From Tateyamaria omphalii (lineage in GTDB: Bacteria > Pseudomonadota > Alphaproteobacteria > Rhodobacterales > Rhodobacteraceae), in contig NZ_CP019312.1 in assembly GCF_001969365.1 (NCBI RefSeq), forward strand, positions 2,852,001-2,916,000: a DNA stretch of 64,000 nucleotides. The letters run 5' to 3'. Position numbers and translations under genes: made by a program. A model generated the notes under the pieces. That model made no database searches and was not told the DNA's origin. It was given only the letters and a program-made list of their open reading frames with translations. Shown here piece by piece: positions 44,259-53,152 of the stretch; positions within the stretch are counted from its first letter, which is position 1, and the number at the start of each line of letters is the position of its first letter.

Positions 44259-46658
44259 TCAGCCGCGCAGCGTGCCGCCGGTCGCCTTGGTAACCTTGTC
44301 AATCACCTTCTGCGCGACCGCTTCGATATCCGCGTCCTTGAGGGTCGCATCCTTGGGCTGCAGGCGAACGGTCAGGGCGAGGGATTTCCTGCCCTCCCCC
44401 AAAGAACCGCCGATGAACTCGTCAAAGACCCGCACGTCTTCTATCAGGGCCTTGTCGGCCCCCATGGCGGCGTTGACGAGGGTCAGTGCCTCGACCTCTG
44501 CATCGACGACAAAGGCAAAGTCACGCTCGACCGCTTGCAGATCACTGATGTCCAGAGCGCCCTTATTGGCACCGGCCTTGCGCGGTTGCGGCACCTCGGC
44601 GGGCCAGAGGGTGAAGGCCATGGCCGGCCCTTTCACATCCATCGCGTCCAGAACGCGGGGATGCAGTTCGCCGAAGATGCCCAGCACTTTCTTGGGGCCA
44701 AGACAGATCTTGCCATGACGACCGGGGTGCCACCACGCATCGGCACCGCGCATGATCTGCACCTTGGCCGGAGCGCCGATGGCCGACAGGATCGCTTCGG
44801 CATCGGCCTTCACGTCATGGACATCGACGGCGCGCGACGCACCATGCACGTCCTTTGGCCCGGTGCGCCCCACCAGCAGACCGGAGACGAGCAAGCGCTG
44901 TTCCCCCGGCTCACCGCCGTGGAAGGCGGGGCCAACCTCGAACAACGCCAAATCGGCAAAGCCGCGCGCCTGGTTGCGGGCAGCGGCTTGCAAGAGGCCG
45001 GGCAGCAGCGCGGGACGCATGTGGCTCATGTCGCTGGAAATAGGGTTTTCCAGCATGGTCGCGTCTTCACCGCCGCCGAACAGCTTGGCCGAAGCCTGGT
45101 CGATGAAGCTATAGGTCACGCATTCGTTGTAGCCGAGTGCCGCCGCCGTCCGGCGCGCGATCTGTTCGCGGCGCTGGATCGGGGTCATCACCGGTTTCGG
45201 CACACCTTCAGTAATGCGCGGCAGCGGCTTGCCCTGCAACTTGGTCAAGGAGGCGACGCGGGCCACTTCCTCGACCAGATCGGCCTCTCCCATCACATCG
45301 GGCCGCCAGCTGGGCACATGCGCCATGTCGCCCTCAAGCCGAAAACCAAGTCGCGTCAGGGTCTGGCGCTGTTCGCTTTCGGGGATATCCATGCCCACAA
45401 GGCTTTGCACACGGGCGGCATCCAGCTTGAAGGCACGGGCGGTGTCGGGAATGGCTCCTGCCTGTACCTTGCTCGACACGTCGCCGCCTGCGTGCTCCAG
45501 GATCATTTCGCAAGCCAGATCGAGCCCTTCCGGGGTGAAGGCCGGGTCAATGCCACGCTCAAAGCGGTAGCGGGCGTCCGAGTTGATCTTGAGCGCGCGG
45601 CCCGTATAGGCGGTGCGGATCGGATCGAAATAGGCCGCCTCGACAAAGACGTTCACCGTCTCTTCGGTGCAGCCCGAATGCAGACCGCCCATGACGCCGC
45701 CGATGCTTTCGGGGCCGTTGTCATCCGAGATCAGGGTCATACCCGCATCGAACGTGTATTCCTTTTCATCAAGGCCCATCAGCGTCTCACCCCCTTTGGC
45801 GCGGTGAATGCGCAGGGCGTTGCCAGCGATCTTGTCTGCATCAAACACGTGAAGAGGCCGGTTGCGGTCGAAGGTGAAAAAGTTCGTTACGTCCACCAGG
45901 AACGAGATGGGGCGCAGGCCGATGGCGCGCAGGCGGTCTTGCAGCCACGCGGGGCTGGGCCCGTTGGTCACACCGCGGATCAGGCGACCGAAGAAGACCG
46001 GGCATTGGTCCAGCGTGTCGTCGTCGATTGTGACCGTGACGGGACACGGGTATGCACCTTCGACCGACGGGTGGTGCGCCGGTTTCATCTTGCCGATGCC
46101 GCGTGCGGCCAGGTCCAACGCGATGCCACGCACACCCAGCGCATCGGGGCGGTTGGGGGTAATGGCGATCTCGATCACCGGATCGACCTTGGCTGGATCA
46201 TTTTCGGCCAGCCAGTCGACAAAGCGGTCGCCCACCTCGCCGCTTGGCAGTTCGATGATGCCATCATGTTCTTCCGACAGCTCCATCTCGCGTTCCGAAG
46301 CCATCATGCCAAAGCTCTCGATCCCACGGATCTTGCCCACGCCGATAGTGGTGTCGATGCCGGGCACGTAGACGCCGGGCTTCGCCACGACGACGGTAAT
46401 CCCTTCGCGCGCGTTGGGGGCGCCGCAGATGATCTGTTTCTCGCCTTCGTCCGTGGCCACCTGGCACACGCGCAAGCGGTCAGCGTCGGGGTGCTTTTCC
46501 GCGCTCAATACCTTGCCGATGGTAAAGTCGGCCAGCTTCGCCCCGCGATCCTCGATCCCTTCGACTTCCAGTCCAAGGTCGGTCAGCGCATCGGTAATCT
46601 CGTCCACCGAAGCGGTGGTGTCGAGGTGCTGCTTGAGCCAGCTGAGCGTGAATTTCAT
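44259..46658 (-). CDS. pheT: Phenylalanyl-tRNA synthetase beta subunit
   Basis: The 799-residue beta chain of the alpha2-beta2 enzyme that charges tRNA-Phe. It starts MKFTLSWLKQHLDTTASVDE. The tRNA-binding EMAP-like domain follows, with VLSAEKHPDADRLRVCQV. The B3/B4 editing region has PISFLVDVTNFFTFD, and a B5 domain comes next. The C-terminal anticodon-binding FDX-ACB domain includes RDFAFVVDAEVEAL. The ATG at 46658 follows AGGGGA. A long open frame on the opposite strand is only a shadow. pheS is not adjacent, as two genes lie between. Confidence 0.96.
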   Translation of the reverse strand: MKFTLSWLKQHLDTTASVDEITDALTDLGLEVEGIEDRGAKLADFTIGKVLSAEKHPDADRLRVCQVATDEGEKQIICGAPNAREGITVVVAKPGVYVPGIDTTIGVGKIRGIESFGMMASEREMELSEEHDGIIELPSGEVGDRFVDWLAENDPAKVDPVIEIAITPNRPDALGVRGIALDLAARGIGKMKPAHHPSVEGAYPCPVTVTIDDDTLDQCPVFFGRLIRGVTNGPSPAWLQDRLRAIGLRPISFLVDVTNFFTFDRNRPLHVFDADKIAGNALRIHRAKGGETLMGLDEKEYTFDAGMTLISDDNGPESIGGVMGGLHSGCTEETVNVFVEAAYFDPIRTAYTGRALKINSDARYRFERGIDPAFTPEGLDLACEMILEHAGGDVSSKVQAGAIPDTARAFKLDAARVQSLVGMDIPESEQRQTLTRLGFRLEGDMAHVPSWRPDVMGEADLVEEVARVASLTKLQGKPLPRITEGVPKPVMTPIQRREQIARRTAAALGYNECVTYSFIDQASAKLFGGGEDATMLENPISSDMSHMRPALLPGLLQAAARNQARGFADLALFEVGPAFHGGEPGEQRLLVSGLLVGRTGPKDVHGASRAVDVHDVKADAEAILSAIGAPAKVQIMRGADAWWHPGRHGKICLGPKKVLGIFGELHPRVLDAMDVKGPAMAFTLWPAEVPQPRKAGANKGALDISDLQAVERDFAFVVDAEVEALTLVNAAMGADKALIEDVRVFDEFIGGSLGEGRKSLALTVRLQPKDATLKDADIEAVAQKVIDKVTKATGGTLRG

Positions 46659-46745
46659 CGGGTCGTCCCCTGCAGTGCAATACGGGCCTGCAATGGCAAA
46701 GTTCGGGCCAAGGTGCAAGCGCGGGACGCGCAAGCAGTCCGGGCG

Positions 46746-47567
46746 TCAGGGATAGACCGGAGTGCGGCCCAAAAGCTCGTCAAGTTGCCGCGCGATCCAT
46801 CCATGGGGGATGAAATGGCCGCCCGGATGGATGTCGAGCGTGACCTTGATCCCGCCGGCGCAGTCCTGCCATTCGGTGCGGGTCAGGGTCAGGAACTCGA
46901 CCGCCGACCAGTCGCCGCCATCGGTCTGCACATTCGTGCAGTCCAGCCGGTCCCGCCAGAGCGATGCCGGGAACATGGTATCGCCACCGGGGCCGTAGGG
47001 AAAGTCGAGCACGTTGTCCTTGAGACCATGCACATGCCGCGCCTCGCGCGGGGCCTGCGCGCAGTCTTCGGCCAGGCTGATCGTGCCGGAAATGCCCAGA
47101 AGCGCACGCACGTTCATGTCGGAGCCCCGGTCGCAAGCGACGCGCCACGCCATGATCGACCCGTAGGAATAACCGGACAGAAAGATGTTATCGGCGTCGA
47201 CGGGATAGCGGGCCCTGACATCCTCCAGCACATCGGCTGCGAATTGCACGTCCTCAGTCTCGGGCGTCCACATGTTCCAGGTCTTGCGCTGGCCGTTGGG
47301 TGCGATCAGCAGCACGCCGCGCCTACGGGTCGCACCAGAAATGCGCTGGTGCTGGACAGGAAGCGCACCCGTGCGCTGCCAGCCGTGAAAGTGGATCAGC
47401 ACGGGCATCGGGCTGGTGCCATCCCAGCCGTCCGGCTCTTTGACATGGTAGGATCGGTCGCCCAGAGCGCAAGGCACATCCAGATGGCACCTGTCGCTTT
47501 GAGTCTGAGCAGACAGGATGGCGGGCAGCGCGGTCACCAGCGCGAAAAGGGCAAGGAAGCGTGTCAT
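46746..47567 (-). CDS. Exported esterase / PHB-depolymerase-like hydrolase
   Basis: A 273-residue alpha/beta hydrolase with a signal peptide (MTRFLALFALVTALPAILSA). The oxyanion region is PVLIHFHGWQRTG. The nucleophile motif GYSYG lies in NIFLSGYSYGSIMAWRVACD, and a His is in IHPGGHFIPHG. It resembles LpqC/PhaZ-type esterases, which act outside the cytoplasm. It lies between pheT and a small gene after pheS, on the same strand, so it may be carried on the phe transcript. The substrate is not evident. Confidence 0.85.
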   Translation of the reverse strand: MTRFLALFALVTALPAILSAQTQSDRCHLDVPCALGDRSYHVKEPDGWDGTSPMPVLIHFHGWQRTGALPVQHQRISGATRRRGVLLIAPNGQRKTWNMWTPETEDVQFAADVLEDVRARYPVDADNIFLSGYSYGSIMAWRVACDRGSDMNVRALLGISGTISLAEDCAQAPREARHVHGLKDNVLDFPYGPGGDTMFPASLWRDRLDCTNVQTDGGDWSAVEFLTLTRTEWQDCAGGIKVTLDIHPGGHFIPHGWIARQLDELLGRTPVYP

Positions 47568-47597
47568 GCGCGCACGCTATCCATTCACCCCCGCATG

Positions 47598-47822
47598 TCA
47601 CGTCACATTGTCGTGGTCGTCGCTGTTGCGCCTCTGGACGGCTGCAAGCCAGCGGTCGATCAGCAGGATCGGAGCCAGAACGATTGTCCATCCTGCTGCG
47701 TTGATGATGGTGAAGGTCAGCTTCAGATGCGCGGGCATGTCCGAGCGCCACAGGAAAATGTGGGCAATCACGATCAGCGTAACGAGGGTCAGGACAAGCC
47801 ATTTGCGCATGCCAGGCCACAT
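47598..47822 (-). CDS. Small two-helix membrane protein between pheS and pheT
   Basis: About 74 residues, starting MWPGMRKWLVLTLVTLIVIA or four codons later. Two membrane segments (WLVLTLVTLIVIAHIFLW and LTFTIINAAGWTIVLAPILL) precede a charged tail (DRWLAAVQRRNSDDHDN). Similar small proteins occur between pheS and pheT in related genomes as I recall. Some databases name them as synthetase subunits by position. No ribosome site is clear, and the true start is uncertain. Confidence 0.65.
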   Translation of the reverse strand: MWPGMRKWLVLTLVTLIVIAHIFLWRSDMPAHLKLTFTIINAAGWTIVLAPILLIDRWLAAVQRRNSDDHDNVT

Positions 47823-47836
47823 AGAGCGGGCCGTGC

Positions 47837-47886
47837 GGTGCGCAATGAATGCACATCCCAAATAGGGTGCGCGGTTTCCGCGCACC
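47837..47886. repeat. GGTGCGC hairpin repeats, copies 2 and 3
   Basis: 47837-47858 is a degenerate copy (GGTGCGCA..TGCACATCC). 47866-47886 is a perfect nine-base stem with a TTT loop (GGTGCGCGG-TTT-CCGCGCACC), starting six bases beyond the pheS stop. They may stabilise or end the pheS message. Confidence 0.6.
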
Positions 47887-47892
47887 TGTCGC

Positions 47893-48966
47893 CTATCGGC
47901 TCAACCCGCCATGCAACGTCGGCACGTCCAGCGCCGCAAAGCCGTAGTGGCGCAGCCAGCGCAGGTCGCTGTCAAAGAACGCGCGCAGGTCTGGCACCCC
48001 GTATTTCAGCATCGCAATCCGGTCGATGCCCATGCCAAAGGCAAAGCCCTGCCATTCGTTGGGGTCAATCCCGCCTGCTTCCAACACCTTGGGGTGCACC
48101 ATGCCGGAGCCGAGGATTTCGAGCCAATCGTCGCCCTCGCCCACCTTGAGCGTGCCACCTTCCCAGGAGCAGCGAATGTCGACCTCGGCCGACGGTTCGG
48201 TAAAGGGGAAGTGCGACGCGCGAAAGCGCAGGTCGACGCCGTCCACCTCGAAATAGGATTTCACGAACTCTTCCAGCACCCATTTCAGGTTTGCCATCGA
48301 AATGTCCTTGTCGATAGCAAGCCCCTCAACCTGGTGGAACATCGGCGTATGCGTCTGGTCGTAGTCAGCACGGTAGACGCCGCCAGGGCAAATAATGCGG
48401 GTGGGCGCGCCCGTGGCCTCCATCGACCGGATCTGCACGGGCGAGGTGTGGGTGCGCAGCACGTGGGGCGGGCGATTATCGCCCTCGGCCCGGTGCATAT
48501 AGAATGTGTCCATCTCGGCCCGCGCGGGGTGATGACCCGGGATATTCAGAGCATCGAAGTTGTACCAGTCGGTGTCGATCCGCGGCCCTTCGGCGACGGA
48601 AAACCCCATTTCGGCGAAGATGGCCGTGACCTCTTCGCTCACCTGGCTGATCGGGTGAAGTGTGCCATGGCGCTGGGGCCGGGTGGGCAGCGTGACGTCC
48701 AGCCATTCAGACCGCAATCGCGCATCAAGCGCGGCATCGGCAAGTGCTGCTTTCTTGGCAGCCAAGGCGCTGTTGATCTCGTCCTTGAGCGCATTCAGCG
48801 CGGGCCCAGCCACCTGACGCTCTTGCGGTGTCATCTTGCCCAGTTCGCGCATCTTCAGAGCCACTTCGCCCTTCTTGCCAACGGCGGCGATGCGGATGTC
48901 CTCAAGCAGGGCCTCATCAGCGGCGTCTGCGATTTGGGTCAGATACTTGGATTTGAGATCGTCCAT
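47893..48966 (-). CDS. pheS: Phenylalanyl-tRNA synthetase alpha subunit
   Basis: The 357-residue catalytic alpha chain. An N-terminal coiled coil is followed by motif 2 ([11 protein letters not shown]), the motif [20 protein letters not shown], and motif 3 ([17 protein letters not shown]). These are hallmarks of class II aminoacyl-tRNA synthetases of the PheS type. The ATG at 48966 follows AAGGAG. The frame is open for another 144 codons upstream, but that stretch shows no similarity. Confidence 0.96.
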   Translation of the reverse strand: MDDLKSKYLTQIADAADEALLEDIRIAAVGKKGEVALKMRELGKMTPQERQVAGPALNALKDEINSALAAKKAALADAALDARLRSEWLDVTLPTRPQRHGTLHPISQVSEEVTAIFAEMGFSVAEGPRIDTDWYNFDALNIPGHHPARAEMDTFYMHRAEGDNRPPHVLRTHTSPVQIRSMEATGAPTRIICPGGVYRADYDQTHTPMFHQVEGLAIDKDISMANLKWVLEEFVKSYFEVDGVDLRFRASHFPFTEPSAEVDIRCSWEGGTLKVGEGDDWLEILGSGMVHPKVLEAGGIDPNEWQGFAFGMGIDRIAMLKYGVPDLRAFFDSDLRWLRHYGFAALDVPTLHGGLSR

Positions 48967-49019
48967 GACGTGCTCCTTCATTCGCTGCCCTGCTACCACA
49001 ACGCGGCAGGATGGCAAGA

Positions 49020-50081
49020 TCAGGCGACGTTCAGAAGGGATCCCAGGTGGACCGGGTAGGATGGTCGCGCCGTGACAAAACCCCCGGGCTGTTGGAGTTC
49101 GGGAAAAAGGTCCAACATCTCGGCCTCCGTCTCCGGGTTCCAGTGGCCCGTTGCGGCGCATGACGGAAAGTAGCTTTCGCTCCACATGCCGTTGCCGCAT
49201 ACGATCTGGTGCGACTCGAACAGCAGATGGACATAGCTGATCCGCGGGACGTAGCGTTGGATCACGGTTGTGCCATTGACCAGCGCCTTGGCGGGAACCA
49301 GCACTTCTTCCGCACCGAAGTAAAGCTCGGACTGCCACCCGCGGATCAGGATGCGATGCTGCGGTGAGACGCGGAGCGCGGAGTGCGCCCCGAGGCAACC
49401 GGCCGCAAATTCGATGGGTGCGAACCGCCCTGTTCCGGCGACGGTGCGCTGCCCGCTCCAGAGCAGGCGCATAGGACCTTGATCAAGTGTCCGCACCATG
49501 TCCCCGGCTTCCAGCGTGGCCACGTCGCGCGGGCCCTCCGGTGTGTCGATCATCGTGCCCGCAACAAAGCAGGCGATACCGGTGTCCCCCGAACTTGTCG
49601 CCCCATACGTGATCTGGTCCGGGTTCGGTTGGTTGAACTGGATAGAAGTCGTTGTGGCATTGGGCCCAACGACAACAGCCACGTTCTCCGACACAGCACC
49701 CGCAGCCGCGCCGCCTTGAGCCGTGATGTTCTGCGTTCCGCCGCCGATATCATAGAAATCCAGCACATCGCCCGTCGCCGTGTTGGTCAGCGCATAGGCT
49801 TCGTAGTTGTCCGAACCGCCCCCATCCGGGTCGGTCAGCAAGATCGGCAGATTGTCCGCGGACAGGACAAAGATCACCTCGCCATTGTCTGGATCAGTGG
49901 ATTGAACAACGCGGGGATCATCCAGTCGCACTTCAATGCCGAGACTGCCGTCGTCCTGATAGAAGCCAACGACAAAATCCGCCGGATTGTCCAAAGGGCC
50001 AAGCGCCACTTCCAGAAACTCTGACACGCCGGAATTCCGCGCGTATGCGTTGGAGTAATGAAGTTCACTGATCCGGGGCAA
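49020..50081 (-). CDS. Hint-domain (hedgehog/intein-like) protein with N-terminal adhesion-like domain
   Basis: A 353-residue protein starting at a TTG (50081): [20 protein letters not shown]. Residues 1-165 form a beta-rich domain seen in front of Hint domains in Roseobacters ([20 protein letters not shown] and later [13 protein letters not shown]). The Hint domain follows, with the putative nucleophile Cys171 in [20 protein letters not shown] and block B His242 in [12 protein letters not shown]-terminal [11 protein letters not shown] stretch is also typical. It may self-cleave at Gly169-Ala170/Cys171. No signal peptide is seen. An ATG at 50162 would add 27 residues with no similarity; the TTG has AGGA eleven bases upstream and matches the usual N-terminus. 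Confidence 0.8.
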   Translation of the reverse strand: MPRISELHYSNAYARNSGVSEFLEVALGPLDNPADFVVGFYQDDGSLGIEVRLDDPRVVQSTDPDNGEVIFVLSADNLPILLTDPDGGGSDNYEAYALTNTATGDVLDFYDIGGGTQNITAQGGAAAGAVSENVAVVVGPNATTTSIQFNQPNPDQITYGATSSGDTGIACFVAGTMIDTPEGPRDVATLEAGDMVRTLDQGPMRLLWSGQRTVAGTGRFAPIEFAAGCLGAHSALRVSPQHRILIRGWQSELYFGAEEVLVPAKALVNGTTVIQRYVPRISYVHLLFESHQIVCGNGMWSESYFPSCAATGHWNPETEAEMLDLFPELQQPGGFVTARPSYPVHLGSLLNVA

Positions 50082-50333
50082 AGTATTGCGCGTCCTATTG
50101 CATACTGGCTGAGGGCTGGTGGCATTATGAGGGGCAGAATATGCCGAATGTTGGGTGCGCATGTGAAAGAATGTGGCCAAGCGCGCTGCACTCTCAGATA
50201 GCAGGGTTCCCGCCGAAAGAGAACTCCCACTAAACCTATGAAAGACCGCAATACTTGGGATATTCGATAGCGTATTGCACTGGATATGGTATGGTTTGAG
50301 AATCGTGTAAATGGGAAGTGACGGTCGCAACGA
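50082..50333. other. Intergenic region upstream of the Hint gene and the small-ORF operon
   Basis: About 250 bases, unusually AT-rich for the window. It should hold two divergent promoters, but I cannot place -35/-10 pairs with confidence. No gene seen. Confidence 0.4.
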
Positions 50334-50543
50334 ATGAGACCAATCATGTATTCGCATCGTTTGAAGTCGGTGCTGCAACACACTGTGCGGGAACTGGGGC
50401 TGACCCTCGTTCTCGACGACGGGCGCACCGAACTCGACCTGGCCGAGAACGAGGCGATGATCCGTGAAACGGCGCAGCTATTGGGGCTGCAGGTGCATTT
50501 CGAACGCAACGAAGCGGGACTGTCTGTCACTTTTTACAAGTAA
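50334..50543 (+). CDS. Small 69-residue protein, unknown function
   Basis: A soluble-looking protein starting MRPIMYSHRLKSVLQHTVRE and ending QVHFERNEAGLSVTFYK, with mixed charges and no membrane segment. The ribosome site is weak at the ATG (50334); an ATG four codons later is the alternative. Its stop is 22 bases before the OmpA-like gene on the same strand, which suggests an operon. No family recognised. Confidence 0.6.
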   Translation: MRPIMYSHRLKSVLQHTVRELGLTLVLDDGRTELDLAENEAMIRETAQLLGLQVHFERNEAGLSVTFYK

Positions 50544-50564
50544 ACGTCACCTGGGGGAGACGAC

Positions 50565-51362
50565 ATGCGGGCTAAGGCAAAGCAGCGCGAAATGCGCGCG
50601 TTACGAGCAGCTGGTCTGACACTGGCCGGGGCAGAACGACTGGCACAGACCAAAGGTGGATCGACGCTGGCTCTGTCCGCACTGGGAGGTTTGGGCATCA
50701 TGGTCCTGGCTGGCGTTGGCGTGCTGAGCATGAACCTTCCCGGCGGCAATGTGGCCGCTACGGCGCGACCACCTGCCTCGCTGCCGACAGCCGTCGCACC
50801 TGCAACCGAAGTTGATCTCGCCATCGCAGACACCACACAAACAGCGACCGAAAGTCCAGATCGCTCTGTGCCGAGCGTGGCAGCAACACCCGTCGAAGAA
50901 GAAAGCGAAATGCCGTGGCTTATCGCGTTGGAGCAGGCGCAGCAAACTGCACCAAAACCGGTCCACACATCACCGCCCGCCGCAATCGAACAGGACTGCG
51001 TTGTGACACTGGCTGCTGACCTGTCCGGCATTTTGACGCAATTTGACGCGGGCAGCGCGCTGGTACCACCCGGCAGCTACGACCAGCTTTTGCAGGTCGG
51101 GACACAGGTGAACGCCTGCCCGCAGGCGCGTGTCCTGGTCGCGGGGCATTCGGACAGCTCGGGTTCTGACCTTGCCAACCTTCAACTCAGCTGGACCCGC
51201 GCCGAAAACACGGTCGAGGCGCTGTCAGCGCTTGGCATCGACACGCGCCAATTCGAAACGGTCGGCTTTGGATCCCGCGCCCCGCTCGAGCAGGGCAGTA
51301 ACGGCGATGACGGAATCAATCGCCGCGTGGAATTGCGGGTGTTGAAAGGGGAGGCCCGGTGA
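50565..51362 (+). CDS. OmpA-domain protein with N-terminal membrane anchor
   Basis: A 265-residue protein. A basic N-terminus (MRAKAKQREMRALRAAG) leads to one membrane helix near residues 33-56 (STLALSALGGLGIMVLAGVG). A disordered Ala/Thr/Pro periplasmic linker follows, then a C-terminal OmpA-like peptidoglycan-binding domain of about 110 residues. Its peptidoglycan-contacting stretch is VAGHSDSSGSDLANLQLSWT..RAENTVEALSALGI, with NRRVEL near the end. The typical Asp/Arg pair of the fold is present. The ATG follows GGGGGAG. It belongs to a three-gene unit. Confidence 0.85.
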   Translation: MRAKAKQREMRALRAAGLTLAGAERLAQTKGGSTLALSALGGLGIMVLAGVGVLSMNLPGGNVAATARPPASLPTAVAPATEVDLAIADTTQTATESPDRSVPSVAATPVEEESEMPWLIALEQAQQTAPKPVHTSPPAAIEQDCVVTLAADLSGILTQFDAGSALVPPGSYDQLLQVGTQVNACPQARVLVAGHSDSSGSDLANLQLSWTRAENTVEALSALGIDTRQFETVGFGSRAPLEQGSNGDDGINRRVELRVLKGEAR

Positions 51363-51589
51363 TGGCGACCATTGCGCTTCAGTTTGGCATCGCGCTGGCG
51401 TTCATGGCCGTGTCAGCCGTGATCGGCTACCTGCTGTCGCGGCAGAAGTATCGCAACGAAAGCGCGGCACACATCGCGATGCTGTCCGGTGAAACGGCAA
51501 AATGGCGTCGCAGGGCGAACGTGGCCGAAGACCGCGCCCGCAGCGCCGAGAATGCCTTGGTGCGTGAGCGCCGGAAGGCCCGACGCTGA
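51362..51589 (+). CDS. Small membrane protein with charged coiled-coil tail
   Basis: A 75-residue protein whose ATG shares its first base with the OmpA-like stop (TGATG). One membrane segment (ALQFGIALAFMAVSAVIGYL) is followed by a highly charged, helical cytoplasmic tail (NVAEDRARSAENALVRERRK). It ends three bases before the convergent BLUF gene. Unknown family; a partner of the OmpA-like protein is a reasonable guess. Confidence 0.65.
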   Translation: MATIALQFGIALAFMAVSAVIGYLLSRQKYRNESAAHIAMLSGETAKWRRRANVAEDRARSAENALVRERRKARR

Positions 51590-51592
51590 CCC

Positions 51593-52030
51593 TTACGCCC
51601 GGTCGACCGAAAAGCGCGGCGACAGTTCAACAGACAGGTCCTGCAACACGTCAAGCAAGCTGTCCACATTCACCGTCTCAGGGTTGATCTCGTCCGTGGA
51701 AAAGTAGCGCAAATATATGCCTTGCGCCCGGTCATCCATGCCCTGATGCAGGCCCATCGACCACGTGGGAAAGATACGCTCGCGCGCGTCCATGCAGGAC
51801 AACAGGATGATGTTGCTGTGGCGTGGGTCGCGTGAAATCCGGTGATACAGCGCCGATACTTCGACCCGCCCGCCTTCGATCACCTGCAGGAAATGGTCGC
51901 CATTGTAATGCAGCATCCCGGTCAGGTTCATGCGCTTGTTGTTGCGCTGACAGGTCTCGATCAACTCCTGCGAATCCAGGCTCTCCGATGGGTTCCGTTG
52001 CGAATAGTAAACCAGCCGAGTGAGATTCAT
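51593..52030 (-). CDS. BLUF-domain blue-light photoreceptor protein
   Basis: A 145-residue protein that is almost entirely a BLUF domain, which binds FAD and responds to blue light by a hydrogen-bond switch. The key residues by alignment to AppA are Tyr9 (RLVYYSQRN), Asn31 (CQRNNKR), Gln49 (FLQVIEG), Trp90 and Met92 (PTWSMGL). Only about 45 residues follow the core, so there is no output enzyme in the chain. Signalling must be through a partner. The ATG at 52030 follows AGGTGG; a GTG one codon upstream is less likely. Confidence 0.93.
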   Translation of the reverse strand: MNLTRLVYYSQRNPSESLDSQELIETCQRNNKRMNLTGMLHYNGDHFLQVIEGGRVEVSALYHRISRDPRHSNIILLSCMDARERIFPTWSMGLHQGMDDRAQGIYLRYFSTDEINPETVNVDSLLDVLQDLSVELSPRFSVDRA

Positions 52031-52125
52031 CACGCCACCTCTTAAATCCTACATGTAGTATCGTGAACTGCGCTTGGCACAGGATCAAGCGAAATCACGG
52101 TATTCAGAGAACCCAAAACGCAATA

Positions 52126-52156
52126 AAAAAGCCGCCCCCGTACGGAGCGGCTTTTT
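52126..52156 (-). terminator. Terminator of rplT
   Basis: AAAAAGCCGC/GCGGCTTTTT stem with an imperfect tip around GTAC, T runs on both sides, 20 bases beyond the rplT stop. Confidence 0.88.
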
Positions 52157-52175
52157 CATCAACTTGCGGTTGGAA

Positions 52176-52541
52176 TCAGGCGGTCAGCTGCGCCTTGGCC
52201 TGATCGACAATCGCGGCAAATGCCTCTGGCTCGTTTACGGCCAGATCTGCCAGAACCTTGCGGTCCACTTCGATGCCAGCCAGGTTCAGGCCGTTGATGA
52301 AGCGGCTGTAGGTCAGCGCTTCGTCATGGGCGCGCACAGCCGCGTTGATGCGTTGGATCCACAGCGCGCGGAAGTTGCGCTTGCGGTTGTGACGGTCACG
52401 CGTTGCGTACTGGTTGGCCTTGTCGACGGCCTGGCGTGCAACCTTGAAGGTGCTCTTGCGGCGGCCATAGTAACCTTTGGCGGCCTTGATGACCTTCTTG
52501 TGACGGGCGTGGGTGACGGTTCCACCTTTGGTGCGGGACAT
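52176..52541 (-). CDS. rplT: 50S ribosomal protein L20
   Basis: A 121-residue ribosomal protein. The N-terminus [20 protein letters not shown] and the [20 protein letters not shown] stretch are diagnostic. In many bacteria L20 represses its own mRNA. It follows rpmI with a 17-base gap on the same strand and ends at a strong terminator. The rpmI-rplT order is standard, though infC is not in this window. Confidence 0.97.
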   Translation of the reverse strand: MSRTKGGTVTHARHKKVIKAAKGYYGRRKSTFKVARQAVDKANQYATRDRHNRKRNFRALWIQRINAAVRAHDEALTYSRFINGLNLAGIEVDRKVLADLAVNEPEAFAAIVDQAKAQLTA

Positions 52542-52558
52542 GTATCTGCTCCTTCTTC

Positions 52559-52759
52559 TTAGCGGTCGTAGGGCATGAAGCCCTTGACGATTTTCGCGTC
52601 GGGGGCAGACAGGGTCGTGGTGCCACGGGCGTCACGAATGAATTTACGGGTGCGTTTGATCATGCCGTGGCGCTTGCCGGCCTGACCTGCCATCACCTTA
52701 CCGGTGGCGGTCACCTTAAAGCGCTTCTTGGCGCTCGACTTGGTCTTCATCTTGGGCAT
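52559..52759 (-). CDS. rpmI: 50S ribosomal protein L35
   Basis: A 66-residue basic protein. The sequence starts [20 protein letters not shown] and ends [11 protein letters not shown], as in alphaproteobacterial L35. The ATG at 52759 has GGAGACGG upstream. The frame extends 53 codons upstream into the gap before the small membrane gene; that extension is rejected. Confidence 0.97.
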   Translation of the reverse strand: MPKMKTKSSAKKRFKVTATGKVMAGQAGKRHGMIKRTRKFIRDARGTTTLSAPDAKIVKGFMPYDR

Positions 52760-52901
52760 TTCCGTCTCCATCGTTTGAGTGCGGTAGATGCGCGACTCGG
52801 CATGCCACTTGGGCCGGACGCGCGGAACGAAGCTGGCGTATACGAGCAGATCATATCCATGGCAAGGGGAATTCCGCGCGCGCCTCACGCAGGTGCCGGG
52901 A

Positions 52902-53123
52902 TCAGATAAAGCTGGCAATCACCCGGACAAAAACATCCGGAATTTCCTGTATCGAATACCCGCCCGGTTGCGTCTGCAAGGCCAACACGATCAGCCCGCC
53001 CGCAATGAGAATAGTGATCGCCGAGGCCCGCGGCGCCCGCCTGTCAGAGATCGCGGACAGCACGGACGGAATTGAGAATCCGGCAATCAGAATGCCAAGA
53101 ACCAAATAGAAGTCAGGGCTCAT
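52902..53123 (-). CDS. Small two-helix membrane protein upstream of rpmI
   Basis: A 73-residue protein with two membrane segments ([20 protein letters not shown] and [17 protein letters not shown]) separated by a basic turn ([10 protein letters not shown]), and a short polar end. Similar proteins sit next to rpmI and pyk in related genomes in my memory. Function unknown. It may be the first gene of the rpmI-rplT transcript, after pyk. Confidence 0.65.
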   Translation of the reverse strand: MSPDFYLVLGILIAGFSIPSVLSAISDRRAPRASAITILIAGGLIVLALQTQPGGYSIQEIPDVFVRVIASFI

Positions 53124-53152
53124 GTCATAACCTTACGCTAAGTCTGGCTACG

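Noticed and set aside
44250..48149. A 1299-codon open frame on the plus strand
   Set aside because: It is antisense to pheT, the esterase and the small membrane gene. The composition is His/Arg/Gln-rich without any domain, as expected from the reverse frame of GC-rich coding DNA.
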